A stretch of DNA of 64,000 nt. Origin: Polytrichum commune. Lineage: Eukaryota; Streptophyta; Polytrichopsida; Polytrichales; Polytrichaceae. The stretch is from positions 14,508,001-14,572,000 of the forward strand of contig OX485809.1 in the NCBI GenBank assembly GCA_950295325.1, given 5' to 3'. Below the pieces are notes generated by a model. That model was not told the DNA's origin. It saw nothing but the letters and a program-made list of their open reading frames with translations, and searched no databases. Each line of letters starts with the position of its first letter. Position 1 is the stretch's first letter. Of this stretch, positions 36,401 to 47,353 are shown piece after piece. A program made the position numbers and the translations under genes.

Positions 36401-37052
36401 CCATATCATGTCCTTGATTGAGTCTAATGTGGGTACACCTAATGTGGCAATGACCTATAATGTATTATGTAACGCAAGTAGAAAATGTACCTATTTGAAA
36501 GCAAATTATTGGAATAGGTTGTCAATGAGTTTCACTTCAAGCATTTAGATGATATTCACCTTGGCTACCACCCCTCCCCGATTTTTGAGTCTTTATTTCT
36601 ATTTTAAAAATTGATGTTCCTCTTTGGCATTTGCTAATGTGTTCATGTAAGTTTTGTTATAAAACCCTTATATTTGTTGAAATGTGGAAAGTGCCCGTAA
36701 CAGGTGCAACAACCCTAGGTATGAAAGGCCTCCATGATGAAGGTTTAAGAAGGTGTTTGTGATTGCATTGAAGACTTCGCTCCTTACATGATGCCAAAGT
36801 CGTCCATACTTTTCATCCGTGCAAGGTATCCCAATTGCACATTTGGCAATGGCCAACGTAGTATGTATGTTATCCATCCCATGCGCGAAGAGGTTCTTCA
36901 GTCATACTTGCTCTACATAGGAGCTAGCGTTTATATTTATCATTTGTATATTATCTCTCATTTTAAAAATGTCCCTAGGGACTTCAATGTGGGTCTTATT
37001 TCATTTGGGGGTCATTAGTTTAGGGAGCTTCCATAAATGTTTAGCATTTAAT
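33421..37052. other. Non-coding second half of U3
   Basis: The first 1 kb is identical to U2. It contains the zinc-knuckle-like stretch near 35001-35048 and the antisense open frame at 33285-33608. Bases 36060-36600 are better preserved than in U2. No supported gene. Confidence 0.5.
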
Positions 37053-37479
37053 AGCAACAAACAATGAGGACATGAGACAAAGAGAGGCATGGATGTTAGG
37101 GGTAAGGCAACATATTGGAATCCAAGTCATGTGTGCATATTCCTTGACCAAATCATGATGACCATGGAAACCAAATCGAAGGATACATTGCACGATCCAA
37201 AGCCTTCAATGTAGTATTTATTTATGTTAAATGCATCTCCTTTGTTTTCCTTGGTTATTCCATTGTTCTTGCATGCATGTATTTCTTTCCCTTGGAATAG
37301 ATAGTCATGATCTTGGAGGTTACTTTACCTTACAAGAGCATAACACATAAGAGGCAACTGAAGATCCAAGGGATATTACTGCATGAGAGATAGAGAAAGA
37401 TCCTAACTTCTATGGGATCAATCTAGATCTAACAACCAATCTATCCCTAGGACCATGAACAGAGGCCACCAATGCACAC

Positions 37480-38445
37480 AAACAATGGCTCCCGCCCTCG
37501 GAGTAGGCCCTTCTTCACACAACACCCCCGCCCTTGCGCATTATCTACCACAATAGAGTTATCCATAAAGTAAGCTGGTGTTTTGACAGATTTTGAGTGC
37601 ACTATTCACACAAACCCATGGAAACGCAAAGTAAGGCTCTTGAATTCCGGGGCATAATACACAAGGCCAGGGTTTAGGGTCAGAACTGGTCTGCAGTCCT
37701 TTAGTTTCTCCGGATTTAGGCTGCGACAAATTTGGGGTTGTCCCCGCGGACTTCGCCCCGCCTTGTCAGTGGATCTTCTTTGTTGGCGAAACAGGAGAGG
37801 GCCCTCTGACAAAGCGACGCTAAATTCCCGGGGCGCGCTCGCAACACAGGAGCAAATTTTTTTTTCACCATTTATGGTCCCTCAAAAGATTTGTGCCTAT
37901 GTTTTTTTATAGCTACAGACACCTGCTCCACTTTTAGGGCCTGTCACACAATTTTCTCAAATCCAGGCCCAAAACCCTCTCTTCAACTCACTTTATGGAT
38001 AACTCTAATGTCCGGGGAGAATTTTGGGCATAATGGGTCAAACTCCTCAAGTCACATGTTGTGATCTTTTGCCTTTCCTTTCGTAGTTCGAAGTATATTC
38101 CATATATTTTTCTACAATGGTGGGTAATTCCCCCCAAGTCTTGAACTTGAACCGATTATTTCTTGAACTCAACTGTAACCAGCAGCCTGTTCTCCATTAT
38201 TCTACCACTTACCATGGGTGCCGTTGTAAAGACAAGCACACGGGTCGCCGAGTCACAATAGAAAGGAAATGCTATTTCATGACCAGCCCATGCATGTGGG
38301 CCCTTTTACACAATAAATAAAACTGGAATAAACCCCTTTGCTTCGCTTCGCCACTCCTCTCCCCACTCTTCCCCACTCTTCCCCTCTCTGTTGCTGAAGT
38401 TACTCGCACGCCTTACAAGCAAATCCACCCTCCACTCCGTCTCAA
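37480..38445. other. Orphan upstream region of a lost AP2-like gene
   Basis: After removal of the 452-bp MITE this matches the region before gene copy 3 (about 26150-26670), including the CCCACTCTTCCCC tract. The TATA-like box is altered to TTACAAG (38413-38419). Homology stops at about 38441 before the ATG, and the next bases (GAATCCAAAGGCTTCGATGT) match the start of a unit. The gene body is absent. Confidence 0.7.
37555..38006. mobile_element. MITE with perfect 17-bp TIRs, 452 bp
   Basis: Begins AGAGTTATCCATAAAGT and ends with its exact reverse complement. The flanks repeat AAT (37552-37554 and 38007-38009), a 3-bp TSD. U3 has the corresponding site uninterrupted (CTACCACAGTGTCC). The 3-bp TSD points to PIF/Harbinger-like, though AAT is not the usual TWA. 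No ORF. Confidence 0.8.
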
Positions 38446-39473
38446 AGTTAGAATCCAAAGGCTTCGATGTAGTATTTAATTAATTATGTTAAATTCATGT
38501 CTTTTGTTTTCCTTGATTATTTTATTGCTTCTTGCATGCCTTTGTTTCTTTCCCTTGGAACAATAAATAGTGAGTCATGATCTTGGAGGTTACATTACCT
38601 TACATGCATGAGCATAATACATATGAGATAAAGGAATATCCAAGGAATATTATTGTTTGTGTGTGAGAGAGAGGTAGAGAGATAGACCCTAAACCTTTGT
38701 TTATTGGGACTATATATAGTTATATTTCCAAAGATGTGGCACCTCTCGGAATTATTCATTCTAAATATTTATGAGATGACTTTTCTAAATAACCAAGGTT
38801 GTTGCGATTGATTGAACATAGATCATGCACAAAGTAAGGGCCACTTTAGATTATGACTTAGGACCGGGACGATGAAATTTGTGAGGGCCATTGAAACTCA
38901 TTCAAAGGCGCTACCATGAAAATTTGGATCTAAAAAAAAATATTGAATAAAATACGATCATTGCCCTTCAAGTGTTAAATATGCAATCCTTATCAATGGT
39001 AAATCTTATGGGTGCAGTTTTGACTGCTAGATGATGAGCGAAATCAACGGTTCGCCAAATTAGTCCCGATGTGATCCACGGTGGACAATCACAACGTGTA
39101 AGGCATGCACCCGCCTCTGACACATGAAAAATTCAATTTATGGCATGGGTTTATGACTTGCGTATTAAAGCTCCCGCAACTAAGTTCTTTGTTCTTTGTT
39201 GCATAATTATAACCGACAGTCACCGGCCGCCTTGAAATTTGATGGAACTTCTACAGGATCGATGTAGATCTAACGACCCGAAAAGCCTTTGGCACTTTAC
39301 ATGCAACAAAGCCCTTGAACGGAAGCTGCGAGTGCCCACAAATAATGGCCCCCGCCCTCGAGCATTATCCACTGGAGTGTCTGGGGAGATTTTTGGGTAT
39401 AATCGGTCAAACACCTCGGGTTTCCAAGTCGCGTGTTGTCATCTTTCACCTTTTCTTTAGTAATTTGAAGTGT
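38446..39473. other. Non-coding leader of gene copy 4
   Basis: Colinear with 130-1140 of U1. No gene seen. Confidence 0.55.
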
Positions 39474-39481
39474 GTTCCATG

Positions 39482-39884
39482 CAATGTTCAAGATTGAAGC
39501 CCTCACATGAGTTTCATTTTGAAGGGCTATCAAATTTCAGCTCTTCAAATAACGGAAGGGCTGGTTCAAATCCAAGACATCAATCCAAGAATATAGAATT
39601 GAAGTACAAAATTCATATTAAACTTGTGGATGAATTATATGGTACATGTTTTCACTAGTACAATGTGAAGAATTAGGAATCAACCATCGCACTCCATTTC
39701 TTGTAGTGACAATGCCCTACGCTCGCTTGTTGGTTCTTGTGGCGGGCAGATTATGGTGAGGACTTCAAGTGATGTCTTCATTTTCAATTTGGGGTTGCGT
39801 TATGAAGGGTTGTTTTGAGAGAGGTATATTTTGAAGGGCCAAATCACGTTTGAAGGGCACTGAAGACTTAGATCTTGAACACTG
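39482..39884. mobile_element. hAT-like element, about 403 bp
   Basis: Starts CAATGTTCAAGAT and ends ATCTTGAACACTG, near-perfect inverted termini. The flanks are GTTCCATG and ATTCCATA, an 8-bp TSD with two mismatches. Units 1-3 lack it. No ORF. Confidence 0.6.
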
Positions 39885-40204
39885 ATTCCATAGATTCTTC
39901 TAAGATGGTGGGTAATTCTACTGAAGGTCTTGAACTTGAACCAATTATTTCTCAAACTCAACTATAACGAGCAGCCGGTTCTCCATTAATCGACCACTTA
40001 CCATGGGTGCCGTTATAAAGACAAGCAACCGGGTCGCCGAGTCGCAATAGAAAGGGAATGCTATTTCATGACCATCCCATGCATGTGGGCCCTTTTACAC
40101 ATTAAATAAATTAGACTAATTGAATCCCCTTGCTTAGCTTCGCCACTCATGTCCCCACTCTTCCCCACTCTTCCCCTCTCTGTCGCCGAGATTACTCGCA
40201 CGCC

Positions 40205-40211
40205 TTATAAG
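40205..40211 (+). promoter_or_regulatory. TATA-like box of gene copy 4
   Basis: TTATAAG, 100 bp before the ATG, as in copy 2. Confidence 0.45.
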
Positions 40212-40304
40212 CAAATCCACGCCTCCACTCCATCACCAAGTTACGCTTCCACATCGAGCTGTTGCTGCTTCGGAGATTAGTTGACTGTGTTGCTACTTGT
40301 GGAA

Positions 40305-41666
40305 ATGGAGGGTTGTGATAGTGGCACTTATGGAGTTGTAAGGCGTCTTATCGATCTTTGCTTTGAGCTGCAGGACATGTGTATGCGGGCCTTCCAGTCG
40401 AAGAGCTATGCTCAGCGACGTGAGATTTCAAAATTGCAAGAACATACTCGTCAAGACATTTTGGGAAAGGTCCTGGACTCTATTCACATATGTAATATTA
40501 TCGATTCTATAAACTCCCTCCTACTGCAAAATTCCGAGTTGGAACGAGATGTCCCATTCAACGGAATCACAGAATGCCTTCAGGAGTTCCCGAAAAACGT
40601 TGCAACTTTAGCAAATGATGTACGCGGAGCATACGCCGCGCTAGTTGTCCTGCTCTCTTATGTATACTTGTATCTCACAGGCTGTGGCGGGTGGGATGGT
40701 TCTAGAGCAGTGTCATCTGGGTCGTTAGATTATAGGGACACTTACATCGCCATAGTTCTCTTCCGAGGCGCCTACGTTTGGATTAAGTTCAGAGACGTTG
40801 CTTCTACTAAACGTATTCCCGCAGGAGCGGTACAACAAATAAGAACCTCGTGCAAAGATGGTCGAATCAAACAGAAGTACGAGCCGCGGTTCAAACCTCG
40901 TAAGGAGAATGGCGTATCCTTCAACTGGATCTACCTTGGCCGTTTTGATTCGTCTGCTGATGCAGAAGTCGTGTATCGGATGGCTGCTTCGTGTTACGAT
41001 TACGGCAAGGGTTACGGTACTCCTCTGGATCTTGCAGGAGATGGCCGCGAGTTCTTCACCATTATTCCAGAGTTCACTCCGGCAGAGAAAACCATGTCGG
41101 GCAGGGCGAAACAGGAATTGGTGAAAGAGCGAGTGCAGGAGCTTTACGAACGCTACAAAACAAAGAAGGATGCCCTAAACCTGCCGCCGACCTTACCTGG
41201 AGCGAATTTGGAGCAGGAGCTTCAAAATCGTCGTCTCCAATCGGAGATTATGAGTGAGCAACAACAAAAGGAAGATCTCGCGCGTCAGCTACAACAGTCT
41301 CAGATTCTTCAGCAAGCGCAGATGATCCAAATTCAAAACTTACAGCGCCAAGTCCAAGATCAGCAAGCACAGCAGTTCCAAATTCAAGACTTACAGCTCC
41401 AGGTTGAAGATTTACAGCGCCAAGTCCAAGATCAGCAAGCGCAGCAGAATCTCCAGCAACCACAGCAGTTCCAAGTCCCAAACTTACAGCCCCAACCCCA
41501 ACTCCCACATCTTCAGCAACAACAACGTGAGGAGGAGCCGTTGACTATTGAGGAGATTTGGGACGAGTTGTTGGGCACGGAGCTATCTCCAGAGGAAGCC
41601 GGGTTTGCGGCGGAGTCCACAAACTTTTGGGGGGATATCCAAGTCATAGATGAAACCTCAACGTAG
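40305..41666 (+). CDS. AP2-like domain, Gln-rich coiled-coil protein, copy 4
   Basis: Intact paralogue of 453 codons. It lacks three residues just before the hydrophobic core (RGAYAALVVLL where copy 1 has REAYAVVVAAVVLL), a clean in-frame loss. N-terminal residues 40-105 carry more substitutions than the rest, including FPKNVATL near residue 95 and a different charge pattern. The AP2-like part, Gln-rich coiled coil and EIWDELLG tail are kept. It ends ETST and not ETTT. It is followed by about 1.2 kb of shared non-coding flank and then the LINE. The intact frame suggests it was functional until recently, or still is. Confidence 0.8.
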   Translation: MEGCDSGTYGVVRRLIDLCFELQDMCMRAFQSKSYAQRREISKLQEHTRQDILGKVLDSIHICNIIDSINSLLLQNSELERDVPFNGITECLQEFPKNVATLANDVRGAYAALVVLLSYVYLYLTGCGGWDGSRAVSSGSLDYRDTYIAIVLFRGAYVWIKFRDVASTKRIPAGAVQQIRTSCKDGRIKQKYEPRFKPRKENGVSFNWIYLGRFDSSADAEVVYRMAASCYDYGKGYGTPLDLAGDGREFFTIIPEFTPAEKTMSGRAKQELVKERVQELYERYKTKKDALNLPPTLPGANLEQELQNRRLQSEIMSEQQQKEDLARQLQQSQILQQAQMIQIQNLQRQVQDQQAQQFQIQDLQLQVEDLQRQVQDQQAQQNLQQPQQFQVPNLQPQPQLPHLQQQQREEEPLTIEEIWDELLGTELSPEEAGFAAESTNFWGDIQVIDETST

Positions 41667-42890
41667 GAAGTCAGCAGCCGATTTTGGAGACAATGTCCAT
41701 TCCTGGGCACTGGATTTGCGTTGCTTATGGCCCCAGATTTCAAGTGGTGTACATATGAATTAGGGTTAAGCGTAAAGTAGAAGGAGGAATTGAGGAGGAT
41801 TTAGGGTAGCATACAGGTGAATTACCCCGTTTGGAGTGTAACCGGAAAGTCTTGGAGGGTTCCTTTTAGATTTAGATGCCAACGTGTCTCTTTACTATAG
41901 ATGTACATATGACTACATTTTGTAAGTTTTGTAAATTTGTTGGTCATCTATAGTATATGCTCATGGCTTATTTTGGCACCCTTGGCTCCTCTCACCACAC
42001 GTGTACGCCCAACTAATTGAAGTTGTAGGAAAGAGCTCAAAACATTTTTCACGTTTTTGTGGCTTTACTATGGAGCACAAAGATTTCCCTCTCTAATTTT
42101 GGTTTAGGTCAGGGACACAAGTGTTGGAAGTGGAGAATATTTGAAGACTCCTTCAAAATCGACGGTTTTGGTCCCCACTTTCGGTGACTTTATGGTTTAT
42201 GGTTTGGTTACTAACGCTTAGAAGTTAGGGTCTAGTTGACATTTTTAGGTTGTTAATTACGTGATGGTCATATGCAACAAACATTGTGTTGTGGGTATTT
42301 TGTTTGGTGTAGCAATATTAAATGACCAAATGGTTGTAGAGTTTAGGGTTTTATGGGGTTGATGCCTGAGTGGAGGTATGTATGTATTCAAAAGAGTGTT
42401 GCAAGCTACGATAGTGTGATTGCTTCCTTCACAACAAATGCATTCTATTAGGTTGCTTCAATTCCCAAGTGGTTGTTGGTATCATGGTGCTTTAACTTGT
42501 GATCGCATTCATGTTTGTGATTCATGTTAATTAGAAGTCAATAGGACTAGAGATGAGAATGCACAAGCATATTTGAGAGTCTCAGAAAATAATTTAACTA
42601 ATAGGGAAACTTCTATCTTGCAATTCGTTCAAGATACCCATGAGGTTCCAAGAACTAATTTCATTAATCAAGGAGAAATAATCAATGAAGAACATCAAGT
42701 GTTCCAATTAGAGAAAGGTTGAGCTTGGAGCAATTCATAGTATACATGGAAGAAGATATTTCTCCTCACCCTCAAAACCAAAGGGAAGTTAGGTTAACAT
42801 ACTAATTCCACCTTCACATCACTTTAAGCCCTTAGAATTGTTTCAAGGACTTATTCATATAAGAATGATGTTCATGCAACTAGTTAGTAG
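41667..42890. other. Shared 3' flank of gene copy 4
   Basis: Non-coding, colinear with 16610-18090 of U2. It ends at the LINE's 5' TSD. Confidence 0.6.
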
Positions 42891-42902
42891 TGGGTTTCAT
42901 CA

Positions 42903-43322
42903 GAAGACGATTGTGAACAAGACCACTACGAGGTCTTTTCTCACAGTGACAGATGAGAGAGAGCTGCTGAGAGCTTAGCCTTCCCGGTGAGGTGTGCGAC
43001 GGTAGAGAAGCCGTTGTAGATTTATGTGCGTACTGCTAGGAGGCTGGCCTTGCAGTGACCCTGCGCTCACTAGGAAACAGACGGCCAGTGTGTTTGGAGA
43101 GGGGCTTGGCAGTGTTGAGGGGTATTGTGTATGCTCAAGTTTTAGATCTGGTGAATTAGGTATGTGGAAATGTCAGTTGAACCTTAAGAAGTAGAGCACT
43201 CTGAAGAGCTGGGACTCTGCTTAGTTATGATTAGGAGAACTGCATTGCTCCACTGACATTCGATTAGATCTAAAAACTGTGTGTATCACATTAGGGGAAG
43301 GGAAAACAAGCACCCATGACCC
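42903..43322 (+). other. LINE 5' leader
   Basis: 420 bp of mixed composition, unlike the A/C-rich body. It holds a perfect 6-bp stem, AAGACC (42919-42924) with GGTCTT (42932-42937). It presumably contains the internal promoter. No ribozyme fold was confirmed by eye. Confidence 0.5.
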
Positions 43323-45890
43323 ATGCATACTGACACTCTAGATCGCCACACTGAGCCGGGAAATACACCTTCAGAAATAGACAGAGAGTCGAACAGGAGC
43401 TCGAGGAGCCAAAGGCTCCTTTTTTCTTTCATTCACATTGCTACTACATTGTACCTGCTTCTTACACATAGTATAGATGCTTATCAACTAGGTCTAGAAA
43501 CACACTCCCAGCACAAAGTAGATCTGCAGGTAGCGACATCAGCCTTACGCGGAGGAAAATCATACAGCACCAACGAACGGAGCAGGGAGGGGGTCGAAGC
43601 GGAAGATAGGGGAGGCGGCGTTATAGGCGGGGATCCAGCGCAACATAGCTGCTCAGATCTACACCAAAGGCCTACAGAAACACAAGGAACAAGCAGCATT
43701 GGAAAAGAGACTACTCACAACTTCAACAAATCAAGATCGACAACATGTGCGAACCCACACCAGAGCTGCAGCAGGAAGATTGTAGAAACCAAAGGCGACC
43801 ATCATCATATCTACTTCAATCCTAACCTCGCAGGTCTACAGATCAAGCACCGCCCCCGTAGCGCATCATCACACTCTCAATGCCAACCCAGCAAAAACCC
43901 GCATCAGATCTACCCTAATTCTAACCCTGCAGGTCTACAGATCAAGTGCCGCCCCCGAGACTCATCGCCGCATTCTCATCGCCGATCCAGCAGGAGTTCA
44001 CCTCAAACCTGCCACGATTCTCACCCTATAGCAACACAGTGTCTAACGAATCACCGCCGCTCCCACAACACAGCACAAACCGAAATGGCCTCAACAAGGG
44101 CCCCCCTCCGGGACAGTGGCAACGGGGCAGGAAGGGAGCTGATCCCAAAGGCTCTAGCCAAAGTATTTGGGGAAGAGGATGACACCATGGAGATAGACTC
44201 CCCGTCGCTAAGTCTGAAAAAACTGCTGGCAGAGAAGGCTAAATCAAACTCGAAAGCGGCAGCCAATGGGAAGAGGTCTAGGGACCGGGCAGGAGCTTCC
44301 CCACCTTCAAACACCCAGAAGGTAATCTCCCCCCGAACCAGGACTCACACCACCGAAACTCCATTAAACCAGAAACTCAAATTGTGGTTAGGTTTTGAAA
44401 CCATGGAATACCTAGCTATAGAGCAAGGGATTGGGGAATTATTTTCAGATGAAACCATTGCTGATAGAGTTACAAGGGGCATCCCTCGTAAGGAAGCCGA
44501 GGAGCTTGAAAGCATAAGCATCTCCTACCCAAGAGTGCCACAAATTTTGTATCCAAGTGTGAGAAGTGATGGACTCCCGGGGCAGCACCTTAACCTCACC
44601 CAGCTCCCATCCGAAATTGAAATCGACCCCATTTCATGCATGTCTTTAGATTTTCAAATTGCCATTCATTTTCAGCTCCCTAACAACCCCTTATTCCACA
44701 ATCACATTAAGGAGCTTGTTAAAGAAAGGCTAATTGACATGCACATTCCACTTGGTACTAACCTCATTGAACCTATCTCAGTCTTATGCATGAGTATTAA
44801 GAGAGGAGGAGTTAAAGGAGTATGGGCTGGGATAGTTAAACTTCACCTCCTTAACCCTCAAACCGACGGAGTAGCCCTACTCACAGGTCTTAGACCCTTC
44901 ATCCTCCATCTTGAACCTCACTCCAATGTTGGGAGCCTTGGCAAGGTATGCAAGTCATACCACTCCATTGCTAGGAGCAACAATCTTTCTATCAAAATCT
45001 CAAATGATGCACTAATTGGATTGACACCTCATGCTCTCTTTCTTGACGTCCTAGAAAATAGCTTTAGAAGAGGTCACAATTTTGAGGTTGTTGAAGTTCA
45101 AAAGAGCACCGCTAACAATCATGCCTATCTTGTTGCCCCTACCCCCCTTCAAGCCAAAAAAATCCAAACTCTTCAAGTAGCTACACACCACCAAATCCTT
45201 GAAGGTCAAGTAAAGAATGGCCCCTCTCTCACACTAGAGCAAAAGGCAAAAAAAGAGGCCCTTATTCTAACCTTTTACAACCTCCCAATATTGATGAATA
45301 TTGATGACACCTCATTAGAAATTTGCAAAATACTAGGAACCAAGAATGTTGTTTCTATATGGTTCCACAAGCAAGACGGTTTGAGACATAACGGAAGTGC
45401 CAACGTGGAATGCCTCAACCCCTATGTGTATAGGAAATTTGTAGGGAAAGAGGTAAAAATCGGAACTTACCATGTTGAAATTACCCCTCACCGCCGGAGT
45501 ATTGAAGGCATAGACAAACCCTCCAAGGAATTACTAATCAAATTTGGATTTGAAGACACCAATACGTGTTTGGTAAACACTATTGAAGCCATTCAAAACC
45601 AAACTCAAGGGGAGGAAAGTGCTACAAAAGGGGATGTTTTTACCGTCATGAAAGAAGCTATTGAGGAAGGCAACAAGAAACTCAAACTTGAGCTTCATAA
45701 AGACATGAGAGAATTAAAAAATGATATTGTGAGAGAAGCACACATATATGCGTATGAAATAAATGACAAAATGAAAAAACAAATGCTAGACATCCAAAAT
45801 ACTCTAACCCTAGCACTTACCGGGATGCAACAAATTACCGGCTCGGTAAATCCTAACCTCATGCTTAAAGACCAACCAAATGTGGAGTGA
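43323..45890 (+). CDS. LINE ORF1 protein, RRM-like
   Basis: Open for 855 codons from an ATG. An in-frame ATG at residue 255 (44085, GAAATGG context) is an alternative start, since the first 250 residues are Ser/His/Pro-rich low complexity. These include a roughly 33-residue tandem repeat (about 163-228, with AGLQIK(H/C)RPR). Residues about 646-722 look like an RNA-recognition fold: LILTFYNLP as RNP2-like, GSANVEC as RNP1-like and a final IGTYHVEITPH strand. Residues about 766-825 form a charged coiled coil. Known role of such ORF1 proteins is RNA binding and nucleic-acid chaperoning. It ends in TGA, where a new frame (45887) begins with a 4-base overlap. Confidence 0.75.
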   Translation: MHTDTLDRHTEPGNTPSEIDRESNRSSRSQRLLFSFIHIATTLYLLLTHSIDAYQLGLETHSQHKVDLQVATSALRGGKSYSTNERSREGVEAEDRGGGVIGGDPAQHSCSDLHQRPTETQGTSSIGKETTHNFNKSRSTTCANPHQSCSRKIVETKGDHHHIYFNPNLAGLQIKHRPRSASSHSQCQPSKNPHQIYPNSNPAGLQIKCRPRDSSPHSHRRSSRSSPQTCHDSHPIATQCLTNHRRSHNTAQTEMASTRAPLRDSGNGAGRELIPKALAKVFGEEDDTMEIDSPSLSLKKLLAEKAKSNSKAAANGKRSRDRAGASPPSNTQKVISPRTRTHTTETPLNQKLKLWLGFETMEYLAIEQGIGELFSDETIADRVTRGIPRKEAEELESISISYPRVPQILYPSVRSDGLPGQHLNLTQLPSEIEIDPISCMSLDFQIAIHFQLPNNPLFHNHIKELVKERLIDMHIPLGTNLIEPISVLCMSIKRGGVKGVWAGIVKLHLLNPQTDGVALLTGLRPFILHLEPHSNVGSLGKVCKSYHSIARSNNLSIKISNDALIGLTPHALFLDVLENSFRRGHNFEVVEVQKSTANNHAYLVAPTPLQAKKIQTLQVATHHQILEGQVKNGPSLTLEQKAKKEALILTFYNLPILMNIDDTSLEICKILGTKNVVSIWFHKQDGLRHNGSANVECLNPYVYRKFVGKEVKIGTYHVEITPHRRSIEGIDKPSKELLIKFGFEDTNTCLVNTIEAIQNQTQGEESATKGDVFTVMKEAIEEGNKKLKLELHKDMRELKNDIVREAHIYAYEINDKMKKQMLDIQNTLTLALTGMQQITGSVNPNLMLKDQPNVE

Positions 45891-47353
45891 CCACAAACCG
45901 CCAAGCAAAAAAAAAGTATTTACTACAATACTACCCCAAATACATAGAAATATATAGCAAAATACAAATACATACTAGAATAAACATACTATACCCTAGT
46001 TGCATACAAAGTACCCTACGGTGTCAAAAGACTTATACGAAATACAATCATACTTCACCTATACCCCAATATGGTAGGCCCCAACAAACCACCCACCCAT
46101 TACATATACCAGAATACATATACATCCCGTACTACAACCTCCGTACAATATACAGTCTATGTATAAAATACAGAATACATACAAGTTACAAAGTACCCCA
46201 GCTACGTCCAAAATATAATTACCACCTAAGGCACTATCCCCACCCAACAAGCAACCTTCATACCGAGTACGGAAAGTATCCAAAACAATTACACTACCTT
46301 TATTCAAGACATAAAGTCCATCCGATACACATACTATACTCAAAATACATACCTCTCCCAAAACATAACCCACACCATAAACAAGAAACCCATCCTAACC
46401 TAACAACACACCAACAAAATAAATTACATCCTAAACATCATTCACACCCAAAGTACAAACAATACTCAACAAACAAAATGGCCCTGGCCTACCGGCTTCG
46501 CCACAATACTAACCGCAAACTCCACCTCACTAATTGGAAACCTACCCCAATAACAAACCAAATATCTAAACACTATGCAAACGCATACCCCTTAACCAAA
46601 CAACAAGAAAACATAATACCCGCCCAACATCACACTACCCCTACAATTAACCGTGCACTCGTTAAAATACCAAAAATCAAAACAACTAACCTACATAAAT
46701 ACTACCCCTCTACCTCAAGTACAACAAATGTAAACCAAATATCTATAAACAAACCAAATTACACTAACCACCCACACGACAACAACCCAAAACATACTCT
46801 CTGAACAAAACACACCACACATCCAAACTATACTTCTCATCCAAAACACAAAATACAACAGCCCCACTCACAATGTAGGCACCTCACAAGAAACGAACTT
46901 CATCCTACATCCAAACCGCATCTAAAATATAGGCTACACCCTAAACAAAGGCCACACCCACAACTAAATCCCCCCATCACATCTAAACAATCAAGTAACA
47001 TTACACACACCCCGAATTACGGAAAGTACCCAAAACACATACCACACCCAATGAACTACCTTCATCCAAGACATGGATCCCATCCAAAACACATAAGCCA
47101 CTCAACACACATATCTCATCCAAAACATAACCCACATCATGAACAAGGAACCTACCCTAACCTAAAGGCATGCCAACAAAATAGACTACATCCTAAACAT
47201 AAACCCCGACAGAAATCCGTACTCTACCCCCACTCACACCCGACCCCTACTCAAAATACAAACAACACCCAACAAACAAAATGGCCTCGGCCTACCGGCC
47301 TCGCCACAAAACTAACCGAAAAAATCACCTCACCAACTGGAAACCTACCTTAA
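45887..47353 (+). pseudogene. His/Pro/Lys/Tyr-rich repeat region, modules 1 and 2
   Basis: Open from the ORF1 stop to 46804, then interrupted and open again in the same frame at 47051-47353. The protein is dominated by a six-residue beat such as HPKH plus two variable residues, with Tyr, Asn and Thr. Module 1 ends with NKMALAYRLRH...NWKP starting at 46475. Module 2 has the equivalent at 47275 but in another frame, so the frame shifts just upstream of it. No known domain. The pattern may be a structural or nucleic-acid-binding linker. Decay is visible as TGA (46802) and TAG stops. Confidence 0.5.

Larger units (their letters stand above)
24075..37052 (+). repeat. Tandem segmental unit U3
   Basis: Third unit, 13 kb including a 1.6-kb LTR-like insertion and a 2.3-kb substituted segment. 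It carries gene copy 3, whose N-terminus is unlike the others. Confidence 0.8.

Noticed and set aside
42903-43322. HDV-like self-cleaving ribozyme at the LINE 5' end
   Set aside because: One 6-bp stem is clear, but the nested double pseudoknot could not be drawn.
46059-46373. Antisense Gly/Val/Leu-rich frames in the LINE repeat modules (also 47637, 47834)
   Set aside because: Complement of the A/C-rich HPKH arrays. They are low complexity, with no independent signal.
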